A stretch of DNA of 64,000 nucleotides, taken from positions 124,215 through 188,214 of the forward strand of contig DONT01000002.1 in NCBI GenBank assembly GCA_003513765.1. Direction: 5' to 3'. Shown piece after piece: positions 51,783 through 58,652 of this stretch. The number at the start of each line of letters is the position of its first letter. Position 1 is the first letter of the stretch. Both the position numbers and the translations under genes were made by a program. The notes beneath the pieces were generated by a model that worked only from the letters and a program-made list of their open reading frames with translations, made no database searches and had not been told where the DNA came from. Source of the stretch: Jeotgalicoccus sp. (GTDB lineage: Bacteria > Bacillota > Bacilli > Staphylococcales > Salinicoccaceae).

Positions 51783-53099
51783 TTAAAATATTAATAATGC
51801 GATTGGTATTACGATTAACAGTGACAGCACTGTGCGGATAAACCACACGAATATCAATTTCCATACTTTTAAATTTAAACTTGTGCTTAAGACTGCAGGT
51901 ATCAGTCCTGATAAAAAGACCACAGCTGAAATAGAAGTCACACCGACGACAAACCGGGTCATAATGTCCGCTTCCGAGACGAGCAGGGCAGGCAGGAACA
52001 TTTCGACAATCGATATCGTCACCGCTTCGGCAATCAGCGGCACATTCTCCAGCGGGAAAATGTACAGAAGCGGGTAATAAACGTAGGACACCCATGTAAT
52101 AACGTCCGTGTATTCAGCTACAAGTAATCCGATAAGACCGATTGATAAGACTGACGGCACAACTGAAGCGGTCATCTTCATCGCTTCGATAAAGTTCACC
52201 CAGATATCCCTGGAGAGCGGACGCGAACTGTGCGACTGCTGTTTCGCTTTGTACCACGCATACTGCAGTATATTGCCTTCGTAATTTTCTTCGATGTTGT
52301 TGTTTTTATCGTTGAAGTAAATCTTTTGTTCATTACGAATCGGCGGCAGGTAAGCCGTGATTGCCGTCACTCCGAAAGTAACGAGCAGGACGATAATAAA
52401 AAACAGTACCCAGTAATCCATCAGCTCGAGTGTACGTGCGACGACGACCATAATCGTTACCGACACAGTGGAAAAGCCTGTCGCTATAATCAGACCTTCT
52501 TTTTGGTTATACAATCCCTCTTTATACGTCCGGTTGGTAATAAGTAAACCGACCGAGTAGCTGCCGACGAGTGAAGCCATCGCATCCATCGCCGAACGGC
52601 CCGGTGTTTTAAACAGGGTTCTCATCACCGGTTCCAGCAGCACGCCGATAAAAACCAGGAAACCGTAGCCGAGAATGAGTCCAAGTGCCGCACCGCCGAG
52701 CGGTATTAAGAGACTCAAATTAATTGCCAGCGAGTAGAAGAGAAATGGTCCCATATTTTCATCGAGCACAAATGAGGGGCCGATATTAAATACGACCATA
52801 ATACCGATTAACAAACCGAGTATTTTAAAAGACGTAAACAGTAGGTTAAAAGCACTTTGCTTCCACGTTTTAGTTAAAAACGGAAGCAACGTGCCGGCAA
52901 ACACTATCGCCAGAGTGTAATACTGAATATTTTCTCCAAAAACCTTATGAATCACAGTAACGATGTGATCGAGCATAATCGATGTTGTTCCGGACAACGT
53001 TACCGGTACGAAAAACAGAAATAATCCAAGTGCACTGAACACGAAGAAACGCCATATTTTATACCCTTTTTCACGACGCATCTCATCCTCTGAGACCAT
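51783..53099 (-). CDS. YjiH-family membrane protein, likely histidine-related transporter (second copy)
   Basis: 438 residues with about ten membrane helices. LGGAALGLILGYGFLVFIGVLLEP and KTPGRSAMDAMASLVGSYSVGLLITNRTYKEG (quoted in parts: KTPGRSAMDAMASLVGSYSV) mark the nucleoside-recognition Gate-type YjiH family. It is paralogous to the adjacent gene at 53126 over its whole length. The place in the hut unit suggests import of histidine or urocanate, which is inference. Confidence 0.85.
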   Translation of the reverse strand: MVSEDEMRREKGYKIWRFFVFSALGLFLFFVPVTLSGTTSIMLDHIVTVIHKVFGENIQYYTLAIVFAGTLLPFLTKTWKQSAFNLLFTSFKILGLLIGIMVVFNIGPSFVLDENMGPFLFYSLAINLSLLIPLGGAALGLILGYGFLVFIGVLLEPVMRTLFKTPGRSAMDAMASLVGSYSVGLLITNRTYKEGLYNQKEGLIIATGFSTVSVTIMVVVARTLELMDYWVLFFIIVLLVTFGVTAITAYLPPIRNEQKIYFNDKNNNIEENYEGNILQYAWYKAKQQSHSSRPLSRDIWVNFIEAMKMTASVVPSVLSIGLIGLLVAEYTDVITWVSYVYYPLLYIFPLENVPLIAEAVTISIVEMFLPALLVSEADIMTRFVVGVTSISAVVFLSGLIPAVLSTSLNLKVWKLIFVWFIRTVLSLLIVIPIALLIF

Positions 53100-53125
53100 G
53101 ACATGACCCCTTTACTGAATTCCTT

Positions 53126-54466
53126 TTAAAACAGCAGCAGTGCAATAGGTGTAACAATAAGCAGAGTTAATGCCACACGGATAAACCAAATAACTAATAG
53201 TTTCCATAATTTAATTTTCAAGTCTGTACTTAGAATTGCCGGTACAAGTCCAGATAGGAATATAATTGCTGAAACACTTGTTACACCGACGATGAATTTA
53301 GTAACCATATCTGCTTCAACTACTAAGAGTGCAGGCAGGAACATCTCGACTACAGAAATCATTGCAGCTTCTGCAATCAATCCCGGATCTTCTAAAGGCC
53401 AGAAGAACAGGAACGGGTAGAACATGTAAGATAAATATGAAATAACATCTGTATATTCTGCCAATACCAAACCGACAAAACCAATTGATAATATTGATGG
53501 AATAATTGATGTTGTCATTTTCATCGCATCCATAAAGTTCACCGCAATGTTTTTTAAGAGTGGTTCAAATTCAAATGAATCCTGCTTTGTTTTACACCAT
53601 GCATAGCTGAATCTGTTCCCCTCAAATCCTTCATGTACAGTATTATCCTTCCCTCCGTAATATTCTTTCTTCTGTCCGAGAATCGGCGGTAAGTGAACTG
53701 ATATTGCTGTCACTAAAAATGTCACGATCAGGGTAATCCAGAAATATAATAACCAGTGATCCATCAGCTCTAAAGTTCTCGCTACAACGACCATAAATGT
53801 TACAGAGACTGTAGAGAAACCTGTCGCAACGATTAGCGCTTCTTTTCTGTTATATAAACCCTCTTTATAAATGCGGTTGGTAATCAACAGTCCAACAGAG
53901 TAGCTGCCGACAAATGAAGCGACCGCATCAATTGCCGTTCGTCCCGGTGTTTTAAAGACCGGTCTCATAATTGGTTCCATCAGTATGCCGAGCCACGTTA
54001 GAAGACCGTAACCGACAAGCAGGGCAAGTGCCGCACCCCCAATTGGAATTAGCAGACTTAAGTTGATTGCCAGCGAGTTATATAAGAAAGGCCCTATATT
54101 TTCTGCCAGCACAAACTTTGGTCCAACATTAAATACGACCATGGCTCCGATGACGACTCCTAAAATTTTAAACAATGTGAAAAAACCGTCAAAAAAACTT
54201 TTTTTCCATGTACCGTTAGTAAAAGGTAGCACCGCACCGATAATAATAATCAGAAGAGTATAGTACTTAATATTTTCTCCAACGCCTGTCTGAATTGCTG
54301 TCACCAGATGATCGAGTAAAATAGAACTCTTATCAAACAACGTTACAGGAATAAAGAAGATTAAAATACCAAGCCCGCTGTATAGGAAGAACTTCCACAG
54401 CGATGTTCCCCTTTGATTCTTAATCTCTTCCTTTGTTAAAAAACTATCCACGTTAACTTTTGCCAT
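53126..54466 (-). CDS. YjiH-family membrane protein, likely histidine-related transporter (first copy)
   Basis: 446 residues, about ten membrane helices, strongly similar to the next gene: VTLFDKSSILLDHLVTAIQT, KTPGRTAIDAVASFVGSYSV, IYKEGLYNRKEALIVATGFS, VEMFLPALLVVEADMVTKFI. First gene of the unit, with cre and promoter directly upstream. Two such genes in tandem could be two transporters or subunits of one; the substrate is inferred from context only. Confidence 0.85.
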   Translation of the reverse strand: MAKVNVDSFLTKEEIKNQRGTSLWKFFLYSGLGILIFFIPVTLFDKSSILLDHLVTAIQTGVGENIKYYTLLIIIIGAVLPFTNGTWKKSFFDGFFTLFKILGVVIGAMVVFNVGPKFVLAENIGPFLYNSLAINLSLLIPIGGAALALLVGYGLLTWLGILMEPIMRPVFKTPGRTAIDAVASFVGSYSVGLLITNRIYKEGLYNRKEALIVATGFSTVSVTFMVVVARTLELMDHWLLYFWITLIVTFLVTAISVHLPPILGQKKEYYGGKDNTVHEGFEGNRFSYAWCKTKQDSFEFEPLLKNIAVNFMDAMKMTTSIIPSILSIGFVGLVLAEYTDVISYLSYMFYPFLFFWPLEDPGLIAEAAMISVVEMFLPALLVVEADMVTKFIVGVTSVSAIIFLSGLVPAILSTDLKIKLWKLLVIWFIRVALTLLIVTPIALLLF

Positions 54467-54484
54467 ACTTTCACCCCTTTGATT

Positions 54485-54524
54485 TGTAAGCGTTTTCTAT
54501 AAGTATGACTCAAGCTTATATAAA
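54485..54524 (-). promoter_or_regulatory. Promoter with cre site for the yjiH-yjiH-hutU-hutI unit
   Basis: TGTAAGCGTTTTCT at 54485-54498 fits the CcpA consensus TGWAARCGYTWNCW at every position. On the minus strand a -10 (TATAGA, complement at 54496-54501) overlaps it, with a weak -35 TTTATA 17 bp further upstream. Roadblock or steric repression by CcpA is expected. Confidence 0.7.
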
Positions 54525-54562
54525 GTCTGAATATTTCACAAATACTTAAAAGTAATCATTCG

Positions 54563-54577
54563 ATAGCTTTTACCTAT
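54563..54577. promoter_or_regulatory. LysR-type regulator box (T-N11-A)
   Basis: ATAG-N7-CTAT, a dyad containing T-N11-A, about 80 bp upstream of the presumed start of the yjiH-hut unit and overlapping the likely -35 (TTTACC) of the LysR gene. This is the classical layout for activation in one direction and autoregulation in the other. Confidence 0.65.
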
Positions 54578-54631
54578 ACATCTTTATAGTGTTAAAATTA
54601 AAGTACTATCGGACCAAAGGGAGTAGTGTAC

Positions 54632-55540
54632 ATGCAAATCAATCAGCTGATTCATTTTGTTACTATCGTTAATAAACAGTCATTCACAACCGCAGCCAAT
54701 GAATTACATATTGCCCAGCCGTCTTTAAGTGCCTCAATCAAACGGCTGGAAAATGAAATTGGCTTCACTTTAATCGACCGATCATCGAGATTATTTAAAC
54801 TCACTGCCGAAGGCAGGAGCTTTTTTGACGAAGCGAATAAGTTCGTTATGCATCACCGTCAGGTTACTGAAGCTGCGGTACACCTTAAAACTAAAGGGAT
54901 TAATCATATTTCTATCAGCTTAATCGAAAGTGTGAAATCATGGCTTCCGGAAATCGTTAAAGCCTATAGAGAAATTAATATCGATACACGTATTAAAATC
55001 GATCACGCCCTCAGCATTGCCGAAATTGAAAAATCATTTAACGACTACGATGTAAACTTAGCTATTACGAACCAATTCATTGAAAACGATAAAATCATTT
55101 CAATACCACTTTATGAAGAGTCCCTGATCGTTGCACTGCCGATAGATAATCCATTCAGCACTCAAAGCAATGTTACGCTGAAAGATATCGCCGGCATGCC
55201 GTTAATTATTTCTCATGACGGCTATCAGACACGCACCGAAATCGTCCGTGCCTTTAACAGAATTGGACTGCAGGCGAATATCGGTTTTGAAATCGAACGT
55301 TTTGAGCTGACGTCGGAATTTATTAAACAGGGTCTCGGTATTGCTATTCTGCCTGAGAAATACGCACTGACACTCGACAAAAGAGATGTGGATATTAAAG
55401 ATATTTCTGATTTACCGTTTTACCGAATCGTTTACATTTCAATCGATAAAACCCGCTTCCTCTCACCGTTAACCGAGTCCTTTATCAATCTGGTACTCGA
55501 TTATTTCAACAAAGGGGAAGTTGAGGATTATTTTAATTAA
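54632..55540 (+). CDS. LysR-family regulator of histidine utilisation
   Basis: 302 residues from the ATG at 54632 (SD GGGAG); a GTG six bases earlier is inside the spacing and is rejected. N-terminal HTH: QSFTTAANELHIAQPSLSAS and IKRLENEIGFTLIDR. C-terminal effector domain as in CynR/CysB types. Divergent from the yjiH-yjiH-hutU-hutI unit, so it is the likely activator, with a hut intermediate as inducer (inference). Its 3' end overlaps hutH by 8 bp, convergent. Confidence 0.9.
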   Translation: MQINQLIHFVTIVNKQSFTTAANELHIAQPSLSASIKRLENEIGFTLIDRSSRLFKLTAEGRSFFDEANKFVMHHRQVTEAAVHLKTKGINHISISLIESVKSWLPEIVKAYREINIDTRIKIDHALSIAEIEKSFNDYDVNLAITNQFIENDKIISIPLYEESLIVALPIDNPFSTQSNVTLKDIAGMPLIISHDGYQTRTEIVRAFNRIGLQANIGFEIERFELTSEFIKQGLGIAILPEKYALTLDKRDVDIKDISDLPFYRIVYISIDKTRFLSPLTESFINLVLDYFNKGEVEDYFN

Positions 55541-57023
55541 CTTCAGTTAACGCACTTGCAAGGTCGTTAATTTCAATGCTGAAATTACGGTCATGGTCGA
55601 TAAAATCTGCAATCAGACGGTACTCATCGAACTTTTTGCGCGTTGCCGGAGATAATTTATCTTTGCCTTTAATCTCTGCTGCTGTCATCGCAATAAACAG
55701 CTCTGTTGCAACGACGTAGCGTGCATTGTTAATAATATCCCTCGCATGGCGTGCGCCGATTGTCCCCATCGACACGTGGTCTTCCTGGTTGGCAGAAGAG
55801 GGGATAGAATCGACACTTGCCGGATGAGCGAGTGTCTTATTTTCAGAAACGAGACTGGCCGCCGCATACTGTAAAATCATTGCACCGGACTGCAGTCCTT
55901 CTTCCGGGCTTAAGAACGCCGGCAGATCGCCGTTTAATGCCGGGTTAACGAGACGCTCGATACGGCGTTCTGTGATATTCGCAATTTCAGCGACACCGAT
56001 TTTTAACAGATCCATTGCGATCGCAATCGGCTGGCCGTGGAAGTTTCCGCCTGAATAGACTTCATCTTCACTGAAAATTAACGGATTATCGTTTGCTGCA
56101 TTCATTTCAATTTCAAGTTTGTCTTTAACATATTTCAGCGTCTGCAGTGATGCACCGTGCACCTGCGGAATACATCTGATTGAGTAGCCGTCCTGTACGC
56201 GGACTTCACCCTGACGCGTCGTCAGTTGTGAACCTTCCAGATATTCGAGCATTTTTTCAGCGACATAAATCTGTTCAGGATAGCCCCGTGATTCGTGAAT
56301 CTGATGATTGTAAGCATCTGTAATACCGTTCAGCGACTGGTGTGTCAGCGATGCAATCCATAAGCTATCGTGCATTAACTTATCCGCTTCAATGTAATTA
56401 ACCACACCCTGTGCCGTCATCGGCTGTGTCCCGTTAATCAGCGCGAGGCCTTCTTTCGCCTGCAGTGTAATCGGTTCGATGCCGAGCGATTCCAGCACGG
56501 CACCTGTATTTTTTCTTTCATCCATAAAGAATACTTCGCCTTCACCGATTAAAGTCAGCGCCATATGAGACAGGGGAGCGAGGTCGCCTGAAGCGCCGAG
56601 TGAACCCTGTTCCGGCACAACCGGGATAATACGTTTGTTAATATACAGTTTCAGCTGTTCAACTAACTCTCTCGTCACACCCGAATGGCCTTTCAGCATC
56701 GTGTTCAGACGGAAAATCATCATGAGAAGTGCGACCGGCTCGTCGAAAGCCTTGCCGACACCACATGCATGAGATCGAATTAAGTTCGTCTGCAAATCTT
56801 CCACTTTCTCTTTTGAAATTAACACGTCACAAAACAGGCCAAAGCCTGTCGTAATACCGTAAATCGTCTTGCCTTCTGCAATAATATTTTCAACAACTTT
56901 TCTTGAAGCATCGACACGTTCGTAAGCTTCTTCTGTAATTTTCACCGTACTTTCTGTATTTCCCAGGAAATCTCTCACTTCATCGATCGTTAAACTTTTT
57001 CCATCCAAATGTAAAACTGACAT
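55533..57023 (-). CDS. hutH: Histidine ammonia-lyase
   Basis: 496 residues from the ATG at 57023 (SD GGAGGG); the longer start at 57059 lies in the terminator and is rejected. The self-forming MIO cofactor triad Ala144-Ser145-Gly146 lies in GSLGASGDLAPLSHMAL. Other blocks are YGITTGFG near residue 55 and NANDNPLIF. It deaminates histidine to urocanate, the first hut step. It is co-transcribed with hutP through an antiterminator and ends overlapping the LysR gene. Confidence 0.97.
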   Translation of the reverse strand: MSVLHLDGKSLTIDEVRDFLGNTESTVKITEEAYERVDASRKVVENIIAEGKTIYGITTGFGLFCDVLISKEKVEDLQTNLIRSHACGVGKAFDEPVALLMMIFRLNTMLKGHSGVTRELVEQLKLYINKRIIPVVPEQGSLGASGDLAPLSHMALTLIGEGEVFFMDERKNTGAVLESLGIEPITLQAKEGLALINGTQPMTAQGVVNYIEADKLMHDSLWIASLTHQSLNGITDAYNHQIHESRGYPEQIYVAEKMLEYLEGSQLTTRQGEVRVQDGYSIRCIPQVHGASLQTLKYVKDKLEIEMNAANDNPLIFSEDEVYSGGNFHGQPIAIAMDLLKIGVAEIANITERRIERLVNPALNGDLPAFLSPEEGLQSGAMILQYAAASLVSENKTLAHPASVDSIPSSANQEDHVSMGTIGARHARDIINNARYVVATELFIAMTAAEIKGKDKLSPATRKKFDEYRLIADFIDHDRNFSIEINDLASALTEVN

Positions 57024-57047
57024 GGTATCCCTCCTAAATTTTCGTAC

Positions 57048-57101
57048 AAAAAAAGACACAAAAATCCCTAAGATTTTTATGTCCCTATCAGCTAATGTCT
57101 A
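57048..57101 (-). promoter_or_regulatory. HutP-dependent antiterminator/terminator between hutP and hutH
   Basis: Minus-strand RNA has three UAG triplets (+ strand CTA at 57099-57101, 57092-57094, 57085-57087) with exactly 4-nt spacers, the published HutP recognition pattern. Immediately after comes a terminator: 12-bp stem (57072-57083 with 57055-57066, one G-U), a loop with a fourth UAG (57068-57070), and seven U's (57054-57048). HutP with histidine should prevent termination and allow hutH expression. Confidence 0.88.
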
Positions 57102-57119
57102 TGACAAGATTATTAAATT

Positions 57120-57563
57120 TTAAATATGATTAATGCCGAGTCCCAAAGCCTCGTGCTCTTTTCCTCTGATCGGCGCACCGATTGTTCCGTAGAAACAAAC
57201 TGCCAGCCATTCGCCTTCATCATCACTATCGTATGGATTCCCTCTGACAATCGCGAACCTTAATCCGACAGTACGCATAATTTCCCCGACACTTAAATCA
57301 CCGCGGGTTACACCCTGGAGTGCTTCTAAAATTGCGTGGTATAAAGAATGAGTTTCACGATAAATATTTCCATCGATGAGTCCGCCGCGCTTCGCAGCAG
57401 TTTCAACCGACGAGATGACTTTGCTTAAATCCATTGACCCGACTTTACCTGTCATCACTTTAAACGAATCAAAGTGGGGCAAGATGCCGAGTGCTGTTTT
57501 TTCATCAGTCAGTGCAACGAGTGTAGTGAATTTACCAAATTCACGATGTGTACTTTGAGTCAT
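57120..57563 (-). CDS. hutP: HutP, histidine-dependent RNA antiterminator
   Basis: 147 residues, the size of B. subtilis HutP (151 or 148 by annotation). Matching blocks are KVGSMDLSKVISSVETAAKR, YRETHSLYHAILEAL, GVTRGDLSVGEIMRTVGLRF, RGNPYDSDDEGEW and the C-terminal GLGINHI. The conserved histidines in THSLYH and INHI coordinate magnesium and L-histidine in the known structure. It binds UAG-containing RNA as a hexamer and acts at the site just downstream of its own gene. S. aureus lacks HutP, so this is a lineage difference. Confidence 0.95.
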   Translation of the reverse strand: MTQSTHREFGKFTTLVALTDEKTALGILPHFDSFKVMTGKVGSMDLSKVISSVETAAKRGGLIDGNIYRETHSLYHAILEALQGVTRGDLSVGEIMRTVGLRFAIVRGNPYDSDDEGEWLAVCFYGTIGAPIRGKEHEALGLGINHI

Positions 57564-57596
57564 AATATACCTGCCTAATCACTAATAACTGATATC

Positions 57597-57625
57597 ATTA
57601 TAGCGCTTTCATAAAATAAACACAA
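57597..57625 (-). promoter_or_regulatory. hutP promoter with cre overlapping the -10
   Basis: Minus strand: -35 TTGTGT (complement at 57620-57625), 17-bp spacer, -10 TATAAT (complement at 57597-57602). TGAAAGCGCTATAA (complement of 57598-57611) matches the cre consensus except one position and covers the -10, so CcpA repression is expected. Confidence 0.8.
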
Positions 57626-57728
57626 GATAGTAAAATTATGTTTTTATCGATAAACGATATATATTTATTGTTTATTAGTAATCAAGATGATAAATTTAAA
57701 TTTATAAAACTTGAAAGCAGGAAAAATT

Positions 57729-58196
57729 ATGATTAAAAAAACTTTAGTGCTGCGTCTTACACTATTAATTATTGCGGCCATACTTTTATTATTTGGATTT
57801 TTAATGGCCATACAGCTTTTCACATCTGAAGGTGAAGTATATACCGTCGTTTATATTGCAGTTGCGGTCGTCTGGATTGATATGATTTTAGGGCTGTTTA
57901 TCGTGTATGCTTTAAATAAGTTATTAAAACTCATCGACACAAATGAAATTTTTTCTGACCGGACTTTAACAATTATGAACCGCATTCAAAAACTGACACT
58001 GGCGATTGCTGTCGTAACAATCGGTTTGATGCCATTCTTTTTCACAATCGCCCAGCTGGATGATGCACCTGGCCTCGTATTATTCGGTGCAGGGACAGTA
58101 TTCATTCCATTTTCGATATATATTCTGGTTGCTGTGTTAAAAGAAACACTTAGTAAAGCCGTGTTAATAAAACAGGAAAATGAGCTGACAATATGA
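57729..58196 (+). CDS. DUF2975 membrane protein (YoaS-like)
   Basis: 155 residues from the ATG at 57729 (SD AGGAAAA); a TTG at 57711 is rejected. Four membrane helices: about 6-30, 40-60, 92-112 and 118-140. This pattern and the coupling to a small Cro-type regulator are those of DUF2975/YoaS-YozG pairs in Firmicutes. Function unknown. The stop overlaps the regulator's start by 4 bp. Confidence 0.82.
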   Translation: MIKKTLVLRLTLLIIAAILLLFGFLMAIQLFTSEGEVYTVVYIAVAVVWIDMILGLFIVYALNKLLKLIDTNEIFSDRTLTIMNRIQKLTLAIAVVTIGLMPFFFTIAQLDDAPGLVLFGAGTVFIPFSIYILVAVLKETLSKAVLIKQENELTI

Positions 58197-58399
58197 CAAA
58201 AATAGTAGTAAACCTTGATGTAATGCTCGCCAAAAGAAAAATGAGCATGACCGAACTCGCGAAGGAGGTCGGTGTGACGATGGCGAACTTATCGGTATTG
58301 AAAAACAATAAAGCAAAAGCCGTCCGCTTCTCGACATTAGAGAAAATCTGCGAAGTATTGGACTGCCAGCCCGGCGATATACTGGAATACCGGAAATAA
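58193..58399 (+). CDS. Small Cro/CI-type HTH regulator (YozG-like)
   Basis: 68 residues, essentially one HTH domain: MLAKRKMSMTELAKEVGVTM then ANLSVLKNNKAKAVRFSTLE and ICEVLDCQPGDILEY. It belongs to the YozG/YdaS-like group usually found with DUF2975 membrane proteins. Probably regulates its own two-gene operon. The 41-bp repeat array starts right after its stop. Confidence 0.9.
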   Translation: MTKIVVNLDVMLAKRKMSMTELAKEVGVTMANLSVLKNNKAKAVRFSTLEKICEVLDCQPGDILEYRK

Positions 58400-58400
58400 G

Positions 58401-58584
58401 ACAGCTCATTGCGGAGTAACCTCGCTTTCTCGGGAATGACAGCAGCTCATTGCGGAGCAAACGACCTTACTCGGGAATGACAGCAGCTCATTGCGGAGCA
58501 AACGACCTTACTTGGGAATGACAGCAGCTCATTGCGGAGCAAACGACCTTACTCGGGAATGACAGCAGCTCATTGCGGAGCAAC
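58401..58584. repeat. 41-bp tandem repeat array, locus 2 (four and a half copies)
   Basis: A partial unit at 58401-58425, then units starting at 58426, 58467, 58508 and 58549, each 41 bp: TT(A/T)CT(C/T)GGGAATGACAG, CAGCTCATTGCGGAGCAA, ACGAC. Same unit and period as at 40840-41003, in the same orientation. Confidence 0.92.
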
Positions 58585-58598
58585 ACATCCACAACACA

Positions 58599-58642
58599 AA
58601 AAGCACCTAGAATTCTCAAAACTGAGGATTTTAGGTGCTTAT
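58599..58642 (-). terminator. Terminator of gyrA
   Basis: Stem AAGCACCTA / TAGGTGCTT with an interrupted inner pairing CTCA/TGAG; TTTTTG follows on the minus strand. Confidence 0.85.
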
Positions 58643-58652
58643 TATTAATCAT

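Noticed and set aside
58164..58460. 98-residue ORF on the minus strand across the HTH gene
   Set aside because: It is a shadow of the YozG-like gene and the repeat array; the plus-strand gene has the ribosome site and domain match.
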